From Coprothermobacter proteolyticus DSM 5265 (GTDB taxonomy: Bacteria; Coprothermobacterota; Coprothermobacteria; Coprothermobacterales; Coprothermobacteraceae): a stretch of 64,000 nucleotides of DNA. The stretch is from positions 310,001 through 374,000 of the forward strand of contig NC_011295.1 in assembly GCF_000020945.1 (NCBI RefSeq). Reading direction: 5' to 3'. Position 1 is the first letter of the stretch, and each line of letters opens with the position of its first letter. The position numbers were made by a program, and so were the translations under genes. A model generated the notes under the pieces. The model made no database searches. It saw only the letters and a program-made list of their open reading frames with translations, and had not been told where the DNA came from. Of this stretch, positions 1-8,724 are shown piece by piece.

Positions 1-1
1 T

Positions 2-613
2 GACAAACTTTTAGGCGGACCTGGTAAACCGTTAAGAGAAGTTAGAGAGCTTACCTCTGTTGAAGCAACCTTAATGAATCGGGTTATGGACGTTTACTTA
101 AAGCATTGGTTGGAAGCATGGAAGCCCATTGTTCAGTGGAATTTGGGTAAGCCAACACTAGAATACTCTCCAGGGTTCGTGCAGATAATGCCTGGCAGCG
201 ATGTGGTCATAGTTATCACCTACGAAGAGAAGCTTGGTGAGAAAACTGCCATTGGTACCATATGTGTGCCATATATGGCTATGGAGGGTTTTGTTCAAAA
301 CCTTACTGCTCACCGTTGGTTTGGGGTAAGCAAGCCAACGCCTGATGATTGGAAAACTACGCTCATGGAGGTTATTGAGGACATAACAGTAGAAGTCTCT
401 GCAGTCTTAGGAGAAGCGTCCGTCGGTATTGGTGAGATCTTGAAGTGGAATGTGGGCGATGTTATTGAGCTTAGCAGGAGAAGTGATGAGGAAGTGGACC
501 TTTTAGTTGAGGGGAATCTATTTGCCAAGGGTATACCTGGGATTTACCAGCGAAGGAAGGCTTTGCTTGTTACTGGTCGAAGCGAAGAAGACAGGAAAGA
601 GGAGGTGGGCTAA
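2..613 (+). CDS. fliM: Flagellar motor switch protein FliM (C-terminal part, cut by window start)
   Basis: The reading frame is open from base 2, so the gene begins before the window; about 203 residues are visible. The part seen begins inside the CheC-like middle domain, with the LGGPG and T-S-V-E-x-T-L-M signature of FliM (about residues 4-25 of the visible part). It ends in a SPOA domain (about residues 135-195) that binds FliN/FliY in the C-ring. FliM sets motor direction by binding phospho-CheY. It lies 6 bases before fliY at the head of the visible flagellar operon, in the order fliM-fliY-cheY known from Bacillus. The ATG at 74 is an internal methionine, not the start. The family call is secure. 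Confidence 0.93.
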   Translation, partial: DKLLGGPGKPLREVRELTSVEATLMNRVMDVYLKHWLEAWKPIVQWNLGKPTLEYSPGFVQIMPGSDVVIVITYEEKLGEKTAIGTICVPYMAMEGFVQNLTAHRWFGVSKPTPDDWKTTLMEVIEDITVEVSAVLGEASVGIGEILKWNVGDVIELSRRSDEEVDLLVEGNLFAKGIPGIYQRRKALLVTGRSEEDRKEEVG

Positions 614-619
614 GACCAT

Positions 620-1483
620 ATGTCAGATTTCATTGGGAGTTTGAAACGTTTGCTAAGTGAGATTACGAATGGCGCTGTAAAGTTGGGTAATTTCTATAAG
701 ACAGAAAATTTGCCTTCTGAACAAGGAGAGTTTGTGATTGTTGACTTTGCACTTGGTGACTTTGGTGATGGCTTCATCGTGCTTAGTGAGGACTTAGCTA
801 AAACATTGGGTAATGAAATGCTTAGAATATTCCAGCTTACCGTAGATAATCTTAATGATGATTTAGTGCTTAGTACTATTGGAGAAGCAATAAATCAAAG
901 TGTCAATGGTGCTGTTCAGGAAAATGCAGAACAGTTTGGGATGATCCCTTCTGTTAGTGTGGGTGCAGCTCAAGTCGTGACAGCTGAAGCCCTAAAGGAA
1001 AAAGTGAGTGGTTTATCTTTTATTGAAGTGGAAGGTGGTTTATGGTTTTGTGTGCCCAATAAACTTTCCTCCATACTCTTGATGGGATACAGTGATGTGT
1101 CGGAAAGAGCTGACGCTGTGTCTAGCGAAGTCGAGAAAACATCAGCCTCAGTTATGCAAGAAAATGACGTTGAAGATGTTACCTTTCCACAGCTGCGACC
1201 TGAAGGTGACATTCAGCCCTTACCTAGGAACTTGGAGCTTCTTCTGGATGTAAAAGTTAATGTGTCCGTAGAACTGGGGCGTAGTCGAGTAAGCATCAAA
1301 GACCTTTTGTCATTAGGGTCGGGCTCCATAATCACACTGGACAAATTGGCAGGAGAGCCCGTTGACATTTTAGTCAATGGTAAGCCTATAGCCAAAGGGG
1401 AAGTGGTTGTAATTGACGAGTCTTTCGGTGTTAGAATTCTTGATATAATAGCTCCCAAGGAAAGGCTAAAGGCAGAACTTTAG
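620..1483 (+). CDS. fliY: FliN/FliY-type motor switch protein with CheC-like phosphatase domain
   Basis: A protein of 287 residues. An N-terminal CheC-like region contains one S-x3-E-x2-N phosphatase-type motif (STIGEAIN, about residues 93-100), followed by a Pro about 18 residues later. A linker and a C-terminal SPOA domain (about residues 208-280, starting [13 protein letters not shown]) follow. This is the FliY layout of Firmicutes and Thermotogae rather than the short FliN. The protein forms part of the C-ring and may dephosphorylate CheY-P. Only one CheC motif is obvious to me; B. subtilis FliY has two active sites, so its activity may be weaker. It stands between fliM and cheY, its partners in the switch. 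A GGAGGTG lies about 13 bases upstream of the ATG. Confidence 0.9.
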   Translation: MSDFIGSLKRLLSEITNGAVKLGNFYKTENLPSEQGEFVIVDFALGDFGDGFIVLSEDLAKTLGNEMLRIFQLTVDNLNDDLVLSTIGEAINQSVNGAVQENAEQFGMIPSVSVGAAQVVTAEALKEKVSGLSFIEVEGGLWFCVPNKLSSILLMGYSDVSERADAVSSEVEKTSASVMQENDVEDVTFPQLRPEGDIQPLPRNLELLLDVKVNVSVELGRSRVSIKDLLSLGSGSIITLDKLAGEPVDILVNGKPIAKGEVVVIDESFGVRILDIIAPKERLKAEL

Positions 1484-1499
1484 ACAGCAGGAGGTTAAG

Positions 1500-1868
1500 A
1501 TGAGTAAACGGGTTTTAATTGTGGACGATGCAGCTTTTATGCGAATGATGATAAAGAACGTTTTAACGCAGAACGGTTATGAGGTTGCAGGAGAGGCTTC
1601 CAATGGACAGGAAGCTTTAGTTTTGTATGAAAAAGTTAAGCCGGATCTGGTAACGTTAGATATAACGATGCCTGAGATGGATGGTATCCAAACACTTAAA
1701 GAACTCCTGAAAATGGATCCTTCTGCTAACGTGATCATGGTAACTGCTATGGGACAGCAGCAATTAGTAATCGAGGCTATCCAAGTGGGAGCAAAGGATT
1801 TTGTGGTAAAACCATTCCAACCTGACCGTCTTATAGAGGCGGTAAGGAAGGCTCTGGGGGATGAGTAG
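1500..1868 (+). CDS. cheY: Chemotaxis response regulator CheY
   Basis: A stand-alone receiver domain of 122 residues. Acidic pocket Asp9/Asp10, phosphoacceptor Asp54 (in TLDITMP), switch Thr82 and Lys104 (in VVKPF) are all present. Phospho-CheY binds FliM and FliY to bias flagellar rotation, and the position directly after fliY supports the motor role. AGGAGG lies 5 bases before the ATG. The last codons overlap the start of fliO by 8 bases, so translation is probably coupled. No CheA kinase gene lies in this window. Confidence 0.92.
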   Translation: MSKRVLIVDDAAFMRMMIKNVLTQNGYEVAGEASNGQEALVLYEKVKPDLVTLDITMPEMDGIQTLKELLKMDPSANVIMVTAMGQQQLVIEAIQVGAKDFVVKPFQPDRLIEAVRKALGDE

Positions 1869-2199
1869 TTTTTGGCAGTGGTTCTTCCTCCTGCTGTTTT
1901 TTGTTGTTCTTATTGGCGTTTTATGGTTTTTAAGTAGATACGGCAGGCGTTGGCTGGGCAATTTCCGCGTACCCGCTCAGGGGAAACAGCTGAAGGTATT
2001 GGATGCAGTCTCCTTGGATTTTCGAACGCGGGTATTCCTGGTTTTGGTGGCTGATAAGCAAAAGGTGCTGGTGGCTGATAACGGAAATCATATCAGGATT
2101 GTACTCTTGCCTAGTGACGAAAAGGACGCTGGTACAGACTGGCAAAGTTCAACGTTTGAGAAAATACTGAAAGATGCAGACGGCAACACCACTAATTAG
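1861..2199 (+). CDS. fliO: Flagellar biosynthesis protein FliO/FliZ
   Basis: A protein of 112 residues with one N-terminal membrane helix (about residues 5-25) and a basic segment after it. A small cytoplasmic domain follows, containing the weak FliO pattern L-x-V-L-D-A-V-S-L-D and LVLVADKQKVLVAD. FliO helps assemble the FliP ring of the flagellar type III export gate. FliO is poorly conserved; the call rests on topology, size and the fixed position between cheY and fliP. The gene overlaps cheY by 8 bases and fliP by 26 bases. Confidence 0.85.
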   Translation: MSSFWQWFFLLLFFVVLIGVLWFLSRYGRRWLGNFRVPAQGKQLKVLDAVSLDFRTRVFLVLVADKQKVLVADNGNHIRIVLLPSDEKDAGTDWQSSTFEKILKDADGNTTN

Positions 2200-2830
2200 T
2201 ATTAATCTAGGTTCTGGCGGACTATCTATGGTCCAGCTCATTGTTCTTCTTACTGTATTCACATTGGCTCCATCTTTTATAATGTTTTTCACAAGTTTTC
2301 TAAGGATTTTGGTGGTTTTTGCTTTTATGCGTAGTGCTCTTGGTCTGCAGCAGTTCCCTCCTGCTCAGGTTTTCACAGCTCTTGCTCTAATACTTACGTT
2401 TTTGATTATGGGTCCAGTTTTCTCTCAGGTTTACCAGCAGGCATGGGTGCCTTACAGTCAAGGCCAAATGGATTTTCAGCAATTTTTGTCAGCTGCAGAG
2501 AAGCCTGTGGGTGATTGGATGTTAAAACAGGTCAAACCAGAAGAATTGAACACCATGGCATCAATTTCTGGAACGGATCCTAAAAACCCTAACTTTACAA
2601 CCTTGGCCAGTGCTTTCATGGTTAGTGAACTAAAGACGGCTTTTACCATGGGGCTTCTGCTTTATTTGCCTTTCATTGCGCTAGATGTTATCATAGCATC
2701 GGTTCTCATGTCATTAGGTATGTTCATGATTCCTCCTGCCATGATCAGCTTACCTTTGAAAATACTACTTTTCGTTGCAGCTAATGGGTGGGATACAGTG
2801 ATAATGGGACTTGTGAGGAGTTTCAGATGA
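2174..2830 (+). CDS. fliP: Flagellar type III export gate protein FliP
   Basis: A membrane protein of 218 residues with the FliP hallmarks: an N-terminal helix ending in TLAPSFIMFFTSFLR, a periplasmic-type loop, then S-x-L-K-T-A-F near residue 155 and LMSLGMFMIPPAMISLP near residue 180. FliP forms the core of the FliP5-FliQ4-FliR1 export channel at the base of the basal body. The N-terminus is short compared with species that carry a cleaved signal peptide. The start lies inside fliO, and the stop overlaps the fliQ ATG (ATGA), so the operon is tightly coupled. Confidence 0.95.
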   Translation: MQTATPLISINLGSGGLSMVQLIVLLTVFTLAPSFIMFFTSFLRILVVFAFMRSALGLQQFPPAQVFTALALILTFLIMGPVFSQVYQQAWVPYSQGQMDFQQFLSAAEKPVGDWMLKQVKPEELNTMASISGTDPKNPNFTTLASAFMVSELKTAFTMGLLLYLPFIALDVIIASVLMSLGMFMIPPAMISLPLKILLFVAANGWDTVIMGLVRSFR

Positions 2831-3090
2831 CGGATTTCATATTCAGCTGGTTTCGGAGCTCAGTTCTCCAGATTCTGATCATTGTGGGCCCTGTTTTGCT
2901 TGTGGCCTTGGTTTTGGGCATTATCATAAGCATATTGCAGGTTCTTACACAGATACATGATCCTTCAGTGGCTTTCGTACCGAAGTTCTTGGTCATCATG
3001 CTTCTGGTTTTGTTTTTTGGTGGTACTGTCGTAAATGTCATGGTCAGGTTCTTTAACGGCGTTGTATCGGCATGGCAGACGCTACCTTAG
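2827..3090 (+). CDS. fliQ: Flagellar type III export gate protein FliQ
   Basis: A protein of 87 residues with two membrane helices separated by the conserved loop with QVLTQIHDPSVAFVPK. This is the standard size and motif of FliQ, which packs four copies around FliP/FliR in the export gate. I start it at the ATG that overlaps the fliP stop. A longer frame from 2788 exists, but its extra residues only translate the fliP end in another frame. The gene overlaps the fliR start by 19 bases. Confidence 0.94.
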   Translation: MTDFIFSWFRSSVLQILIIVGPVLLVALVLGIIISILQVLTQIHDPSVAFVPKFLVIMLLVLFFGGTVVNVMVRFFNGVVSAWQTLP

Positions 3091-3818
3091 GTTTCTGGCC
3101 CGTCTTTTTTAGACTTTTAGGTTTTGTTCTTGCCACTCCCATACTACCCACAAGGTTTTTTAATCTTAGGACAAAAGCAGTGCTTTCTTTTGCCATATCT
3201 CTCATATCTGTTCCCGATTTTGTGGCTGTTCTTTCTTTGCAGACCTCTGTTTCCTGGGTTCAGATTTACATTACTGAATTTGCTTTAGGTCTGCTTTTAG
3301 GAATTTTCAGTGGTATCGTATATTGGGCTCTGGTGTTCGCTGGGGATCTTTGGGACATCATGTCAGGCTTTCAAATGATGACAGCTATTGATCCTTTTAC
3401 CTCTGTACCGCAGCCAGTGATGACTCAGTTTTTTTCACTCATGGCTGCAGCTGTCTTCGTGGTAGGTGGAGGCTTAGATAGTTTCATAGCGCTTGTAATA
3501 ATGAGCTACAGATTGATTCCAGCTGGTAGTTTCATTCATTTGGCTCTTTCGGAGCCTGCTTTATTCTTAACGAGAGTCTTTTCACTGGGACTAGCTGTGG
3601 CCATTCCCATAGTAGTGCTTGTCATATTGCTTGAATTCATCATGGGTGTCGTTTCAAAGGGGGCATCGGGGTTCCCAGTTTTTGTGGTTTGGATTCCTTT
3701 GCAGACAGCAGTTGCTTTGCTTTTGCTGTTCGCCATGCTACCACTTATGAAGGTTTTTACCCAAAACTGGACTCGTTGGGCGGTACAGTATCTTACTTCA
3801 CTTCTTTCAGCGGGGTAA
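3072..3818 (+). CDS. fliR: Flagellar type III export gate protein FliR
   Basis: A hydrophobic protein of 248 residues with about six membrane helices. It has the family pattern FFRLLGFVLATPI at the N-terminus, ALGLLLGIF and GDLWDIMSGFQMM in the middle (usually GxxxxxQmGf), and GVVSKGASGFPVFVVWIPLQ near residue 195 (where FliR usually has N-V-F-x-x-G-x-P). It supplies the single FliR subunit that plugs the FliPQR channel. The order fliP-fliQ-fliR-flhB is the usual one. Six bases separate it from flhB. Confidence 0.93.
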   Translation: MADATLGFWPVFFRLLGFVLATPILPTRFFNLRTKAVLSFAISLISVPDFVAVLSLQTSVSWVQIYITEFALGLLLGIFSGIVYWALVFAGDLWDIMSGFQMMTAIDPFTSVPQPVMTQFFSLMAAAVFVVGGGLDSFIALVIMSYRLIPAGSFIHLALSEPALFLTRVFSLGLAVAIPIVVLVILLEFIMGVVSKGASGFPVFVVWIPLQTAVALLLLFAMLPLMKVFTQNWTRWAVQYLTSLLSAG

Positions 3819-3824
3819 CAGAGG

Positions 3825-4856
3825 ATGCCAGAGGGAGAACGTACAGAACCACCTAGTCCGCGACGCCTGGAACGAGCTATCCAGGAAGGGAATGTTCCTC
3901 AAAGCCCTGAGCTTACCGGGGCTATTGGACTTTTTGTTTTTGTGCTCATACTGCGTGTGTATTACCCACGATTTGTGTCTAGTTGGCAACGTATGTGGTT
4001 TGGTGTGTTTTACAGTGTATCTCCAGAAACTGCTGCGCATGATCTGGCAGTGGTACTGCTATCCACCTTGCCTGTGCTGTTAGTTCCTTTATTAGCTGTT
4101 GTACTTGCCACTCTTGTATTGTCTGGAGTAAGACTTTACCCAAAAAAAATGGTACCCAAACTAGACGGTCTTAACCCGGCACAGAACATTAAACGTATTT
4201 TTTCTTTGCAGTCACTTGAACAAATGGGTATAGGTCTCTTAAAGGTTATCCTGCTTTCGGTGGTAGCATACTTTCTTGCAAAAGACAGGCTAGTTGGAAT
4301 AATGAGTGGCACACAAGATCCCATTCAATTTATGAGTTTATCTGCATCTATTCTGACTGACATACTGCTGTATTTGGTGGCGGTTTACTTGCTTATAGGT
4401 CTTGCAGATTATGCATTTCAAAGACGTCGGTGGTGGAACTCGCTAAAAATGACAAAAGAGGAAGTAAAAGAAGAAATGAAGAGTATAGAAGGAGACCCCA
4501 CTGTTAAGGCACGGCTTCGCTCCCGTATGCGACAATATGCTATGAGGCGTTCCCTGGCTGATGTTAAAAAAGCTACCGTGGTCATCACGAACCCTACGGA
4601 ATATGCTGTGGCCCTACGTTATGAAAAAGGCATGGTTGCTCCCGAGTTGGTCGCTAAAGGTGCTGGATGGTTGGCTCAGCGGATCAAAGATGAGGCACGT
4701 AGGTATAATGTACCCGTGGTAGTCAGACCAGAACTGGCAAGGACCATTTTTCGAAAAGTGGAAGTGGGTGATTACATAACTCCTGACCTTTATCAAGCAG
4801 TAGCAGCTGTGCTTGTGGAAGTCATGAAGAAAAAGAGGCAGAGTAGCAAGTCATGA
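3825..4856 (+). CDS. flhB: Flagellar export switch protein FlhB, with NPTE in place of NPTH
   Basis: A protein of 343 residues. An N-terminal GERTEPPSPRRL segment is followed by four membrane helices (about residues 30-195), the basic linker with KMTKEEVKEEMKSIEGDP, and the cytoplasmic FlhB-C domain. FlhB switches the export apparatus from rod/hook to filament substrates after cleaving itself between Asn and Pro of NPTH. Here the site reads N256-P257-T258-E259, with GAA at 4599-4601 replacing the usual histidine codon. The rest of the domain (YAVALRYEKG) is intact. The gene ends in an ATGA overlap with flhA. Family identity is certain; the consequence of the substitution is not known to me. 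Confidence 0.95.
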   Translation: MPEGERTEPPSPRRLERAIQEGNVPQSPELTGAIGLFVFVLILRVYYPRFVSSWQRMWFGVFYSVSPETAAHDLAVVLLSTLPVLLVPLLAVVLATLVLSGVRLYPKKMVPKLDGLNPAQNIKRIFSLQSLEQMGIGLLKVILLSVVAYFLAKDRLVGIMSGTQDPIQFMSLSASILTDILLYLVAVYLLIGLADYAFQRRRWWNSLKMTKEEVKEEMKSIEGDPTVKARLRSRMRQYAMRRSLADVKKATVVITNPTEYAVALRYEKGMVAPELVAKGAGWLAQRIKDEARRYNVPVVVRPELARTIFRKVEVGDYITPDLYQAVAAVLVEVMKKKRQSSKS

Positions 4857-6868
4857 GCGGTTTGTACACAACCTTATTTGTCATTGTAGGCATCTTCATG
4901 CTAATGGTTCCAGTGCCCTCAATGGTGCTGGATGTGTTGTTTGCCTTTAACCTTGTTTTTTCGCTCCTTGTACTCATGATTTCCCTCTATACACGATCAG
5001 CTACTGAATTCTCCTCTTTTCCCAGCTTAATGTTGTTTGCAGTGTTCTTCCACTTAGTGCTCATAGTTAGCAGTGCCCGAGCCATATTGGTCACAGGTAA
5101 TCCGGGCGCATTGGCTACAGCTTTCGGAAAGCTTATCATGGGCCAAGGTAATTGGGTAGTTGGTTTGGTGATCTTTGTGGTGTTGCTCATTGTGCAGTAC
5201 ATGGTTATTACCAGTGGTCAACAGCGTATCTCAGAGGTAGCAGCTCGTTTTACGTTGGATGCCATGCCAGGACGCCAAATGGCAATTGACGCTGACCTTT
5301 CTGCTGGCTTCATTACGCCAGAAGAAGCTCGTCGACAAAGAGATTCACTTAGGAAGGAATCTGACTTTTTCGGTGCCATGGATGGTGCTTCCCGCTTCGT
5401 GCGTGGGGAGACCATGGCTTCGGCTTTAGCTGCTGTGGTTAACGCTCTAGGTGGAATGGTGGTTGGCCTGCTTAAAGGAGAGGCTGCTGTGGATGCTTTG
5501 CTTCACTATCTTGGCGTTGCCATTGGCGTTGCTCTGCAAATTGCTATTTCCTCACTGGCTTTGTCGCTTTCAGCCGCCCTTTTAGTGGCTCGGGTTTCTT
5601 CAGAACAGAGTTTGGGAGAAGAAATCACTTCCGAACTCATGGCTTTCCCTGGTTTGGTAAGAATACTTGGCATTGTCCTTCTGGTGACTTCACTGCTACC
5701 CGGCGTGCCGAAACTGCTCTTGATCCCGCTGGGCGTGCTACTTATTTGGTTTGGCCGGACACCAAAACCTGCCGCGGAAACCGCTTTACCCGAACAAGTG
5801 GAAGCAAAGAGATTGTATGAGCAGCTGTCTGAACCCGAAGCCATGTTAGGTTTTGTCGGTGTAGACGCAGTTGAACTGGAGTTTGGTTATGAGCTCCTTC
5901 CACTTTTCGACACTACTAGTGGACAAGACATTCTTGACAGTATTGCTCTGCTACGTAAGAACTTATCCGAGGAGTTTGGTTTCCCCATACCCGGAATTCG
6001 TATACATGACAATCTGGGGCTTAAGCCTAATCAGTACCGTATAAAACTTCGTGGTGTAACCGCTGGTGAAGGTATTTTGGAGATGGGGCTTCTTCTTGCC
6101 ATGGGAGAGGGGAGTGACCTTGAGAAAGTCTCTGGGGTTCCAACCAAAGAACCCGTCTTTAACCTGGACGCAAAGTGGATACCCCCAAGTGACAAATTAA
6201 AAGCTGAGGCAGCAGGCTTAACAGTTGTGGATTGCGGGACCATTGTTATTACACATCTGGGTGAAGTGTTGAAGAGCAGCCTTGCCGATTTGATCACTAG
6301 GCAAAATATCAAGGACATTGTAGACTATGTGGGACGCTCTCACCCTGCCGTAGTAGAAGAACTTCAACAGGTAGCCTCCCTGGGCGATGTGGAATTCGTA
6401 TTCAGGTATCTTTTGCAGGAACGTTTGCCCGTTCGAGATGTGGTGCGGGTTTTTGAACTTATTACTGATTCATTGCGCGCTAGTCGGGACCTGCGTGAAG
6501 CAGGAGAACTGGCTCGAAAGGCCTGCGTACCCTACTTATTGGAAACCTTAGCCGAAGAAGAGGGGACTATTAAGGTTATTACTTTGAAACCAGATATGGA
6601 ACGAGCGTTGATAGAAAGCTATCAACCTGGATCGGAGATTGGATTTGCACTTTCTGGTGAAAATTTGAGAAAAATCATTGACGAGATTAAGAAAGCATGG
6701 GAAATGTCTCATAGCTACGCAGAAAACGCCGTTCTGGTGGTGCACCCACGCATACGAAGAGCACTATGGGAGCTTCTTAGCAGGCAAGGTCTAAAGGAGT
6801 TAACAGTTTTGTCTTATAATGAGATCATGGATGCAAAGTACGTAGTTGTGGGAAGTGTGGGCGCTTAA
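4853..6868 (+). CDS. flhA: Flagellar export gate protein FlhA
   Basis: A protein of 671 residues. Eight N-terminal membrane helices (about residues 1-300) include the FHIPEP-type signature loop GRQMAIDADLSAGFI...EARRQR and FFGAMDGASRFVRG at about residues 145-185. A large cytoplasmic domain (about residues 320-671) follows. FlhA is the nonameric docking platform for export chaperones and cargo. Length and motifs are normal for the family. The start overlaps flhB by 4 bases and the stop shares a base with the flhF start (TAATG). Confidence 0.96.
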   Translation: MSGLYTTLFVIVGIFMLMVPVPSMVLDVLFAFNLVFSLLVLMISLYTRSATEFSSFPSLMLFAVFFHLVLIVSSARAILVTGNPGALATAFGKLIMGQGNWVVGLVIFVVLLIVQYMVITSGQQRISEVAARFTLDAMPGRQMAIDADLSAGFITPEEARRQRDSLRKESDFFGAMDGASRFVRGETMASALAAVVNALGGMVVGLLKGEAAVDALLHYLGVAIGVALQIAISSLALSLSAALLVARVSSEQSLGEEITSELMAFPGLVRILGIVLLVTSLLPGVPKLLLIPLGVLLIWFGRTPKPAAETALPEQVEAKRLYEQLSEPEAMLGFVGVDAVELEFGYELLPLFDTTSGQDILDSIALLRKNLSEEFGFPIPGIRIHDNLGLKPNQYRIKLRGVTAGEGILEMGLLLAMGEGSDLEKVSGVPTKEPVFNLDAKWIPPSDKLKAEAAGLTVVDCGTIVITHLGEVLKSSLADLITRQNIKDIVDYVGRSHPAVVEELQQVASLGDVEFVFRYLLQERLPVRDVVRVFELITDSLRASRDLREAGELARKACVPYLLETLAEEEGTIKVITLKPDMERALIESYQPGSEIGFALSGENLRKIIDEIKKAWEMSHSYAENAVLVVHPRIRRALWELLSRQGLKELTVLSYNEIMDAKYVVVGSVGA

Positions 6869-7863
6869 TGGAGGTCATTAAGGTAAAGGACACTGATATC
6901 CAAAGTGCTCTGGACATGGTTAAGCGTCAGTATGGCAGTGATGCCATGATCCTAGAAATTAGGAAGAAGCGCAAGTACGTTTTTGGGCCCACCTATTATG
7001 AGCTGCTTATCGGCATTGAGCAGAGTTCTGCAAAAGGAAACCTGGATAATCTTGAAGCTTTGGAAAAAGCAATCAAGAGATTGGATGCTGCAGTAAGCGC
7101 ACTAGCGGTGAAAGAAGACGAGCTTGATGCACTTTCCAGACAAACTGGGTTTTCCAAGGAGCTTTTGGTAAAAGCAAGGGCTGTTCCTACAGAAGATTGG
7201 AAAAATACTTTACGTCAGTACCTAAGTAACAAACTTGAGTTTGTCCGTTTGGAAAGTATAAAGTTCCAAACGTTTCCAAAAGTTGTTGTTCTGCTCGGGC
7301 CTACCGGGGTCGGAAAAACCACTACTGCTGCTAAATTGGCAGGTTACCTGTTGCTTGAAAGGAATGTATCTTCTGGGTTTGTTACCATCGATACCTTCAG
7401 AGCTGGTGCAGTAGAACAAACAAAACTTTTTGGTAAAGCTATGAACTTACCTGTGGAAGTTGTACGTCGACCACACCAGATGCAGAAAGTACTTGCGAAG
7501 TTGCCAGATGCCCACTATGTTTTTGTAGATACCATAGGCAGGAACCCTAAGGAAATTGGCAAACTTACCGAAATAAAGATGTATCTTGACGAACTTGAAG
7601 AATGGATTCCTGTGTTATGCCTAAATGCAGGCTTGAGAAAAGAAGAAATGCAAAAAGCTTTTGAGTACTTTAATAAGGTTTTTCACATTGAGTATTTCAT
7701 ACTCACAAAAGTGGATGAGGCAGAAAACATAAGCAGTGCTGTGGAGTTCATGGCTGAAAATGGACTAAAGACATTGGCCTTGACAAACGGGCAAAATGTA
7801 CCAGATGATCTTTTGTTCCCCGACATAGAGAATGTTTTAGGCATGGTTGGTTTGTCTTTATGA
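6868..7863 (+). CDS. flhF: SRP-type GTPase FlhF (flagellar placement)
   Basis: A protein of 331 residues. A short basic N-terminal region is followed by the NG domain of SRP-family GTPases. The P-loop is GPTGVGKTTTAAKLA (about residue 143), followed by DTFRAGAVEQ (about residue 172) and DTIGRNPKE in the DTxGR position. ILTKVDEAE (about residue 280) is the specificity TKxD element. FlhF sets the number and place of flagella and works with FlhG, its GTPase-activating partner encoded next. It overlaps flhG by 4 bases. The ordering flhA-flhF-flhG is typical of Gram-positive flagellar operons. Confidence 0.94.
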   Translation: MEVIKVKDTDIQSALDMVKRQYGSDAMILEIRKKRKYVFGPTYYELLIGIEQSSAKGNLDNLEALEKAIKRLDAAVSALAVKEDELDALSRQTGFSKELLVKARAVPTEDWKNTLRQYLSNKLEFVRLESIKFQTFPKVVVLLGPTGVGKTTTAAKLAGYLLLERNVSSGFVTIDTFRAGAVEQTKLFGKAMNLPVEVVRRPHQMQKVLAKLPDAHYVFVDTIGRNPKEIGKLTEIKMYLDELEEWIPVLCLNAGLRKEEMQKAFEYFNKVFHIEYFILTKVDEAENISSAVEFMAENGLKTLALTNGQNVPDDLLFPDIENVLGMVGLSL

Positions 7864-8714
7864 AGAGTGAGCAGGTAAATAGGGCCGAAAGGCGATTGCG
7901 GAAGACCAGGGTTATTGCAGTCTCCTCTGGTAAGGGCGGCGTCGGTAAAACCTTAGTTGCCTTGGGACTGAGTATGGTGTTAGCGAACATGAAGAAGGAT
8001 GTGCTACTAGTTGATGCTGATTTAGGAACTGCAAATGTGAATGTGGCCTTAGGTATACCCGTGGAATACAACCTGTGGGACGTGGTTAAGGGGAGAACGG
8101 ACGTTGACAATGCCATCATGAGTGTGGAAGAGCATTTGGACCTTCTTCCTGGTGTTAGTGGTGTCTATGAAGCTACTTTCTGGCGTATGCGCGATACTGA
8201 AAAACTGTGGCGTGAACTGGATGGTGTTCTAACCAGATATGACTATGCCATAATCGATACCGGCTCGGGCATTGGAAACACGGTTGTGCAGTTTTGTATA
8301 GCCGCAGATGAAGTAGTTGTGGTATTTACCCCAGAAGCCACATCCATAACGGATGCCTACGCACTCATCAAGACTCTCCACAAAGAGGGGTATGATGGCA
8401 ATATCTATGCTCTGGAGAACATGGTTAGAAAAGTGCAATCCGATTTGGTGCTTGCTGTGTCTTTAAAGTCCATGGCTCAGCGGTTTCTCAACCGCGAAAT
8501 AGAGATTCTGGGTACCATTCCTTTTGATCCACAAATTTCTAAACAGGTTAGATATCAAGAGCTTGGAAAGTATTTGCATCAGTCTGACGAATTCATGTTT
8601 TATATGGGAACCGTAGTTAAGAACCTCCTGAAAAGTGGAGAAGATCTTGGTTCATATAAACCTTCTTTTTGGAGCAAATTAAAGAACCGCCTTAGCAAAA
8701 TGATGGGTACTTAA
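7860..8714 (+). CDS. flhG: MinD-like ATPase FlhG (YlxH/FleN)
   Basis: A ParA/MinD-family ATPase of 284 residues. A deviant Walker A GKGGVGKT (about residues 23-30), LLVDADLGTANV (about residue 54) and IIDTGSGIG (about residue 128) are visible. The N-terminus SEQVNRAERRLR resembles the DQAxxLR helix by which FlhG stimulates FlhF, which fits its position after flhF. FlhG limits flagellar number. A basic C-terminal stretch (WSKLKNRLSK) could be a membrane-binding helix. An internal SD-like GGCGGCG is ignored; the start overlaps flhF by ATGA. Confidence 0.92.
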   Translation: MKSEQVNRAERRLRKTRVIAVSSGKGGVGKTLVALGLSMVLANMKKDVLLVDADLGTANVNVALGIPVEYNLWDVVKGRTDVDNAIMSVEEHLDLLPGVSGVYEATFWRMRDTEKLWRELDGVLTRYDYAIIDTGSGIGNTVVQFCIAADEVVVVFTPEATSITDAYALIKTLHKEGYDGNIYALENMVRKVQSDLVLAVSLKSMAQRFLNREIEILGTIPFDPQISKQVRYQELGKYLHQSDEFMFYMGTVVKNLLKSGEDLGSYKPSFWSKLKNRLSKMMGT

Positions 8715-8724
8715 GGAGTTTCTC

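Noticed and set aside
5506-5844. Minus-strand open frame inside flhA
   Set aside because: flhA is intact across it and the antisense protein has no family features.
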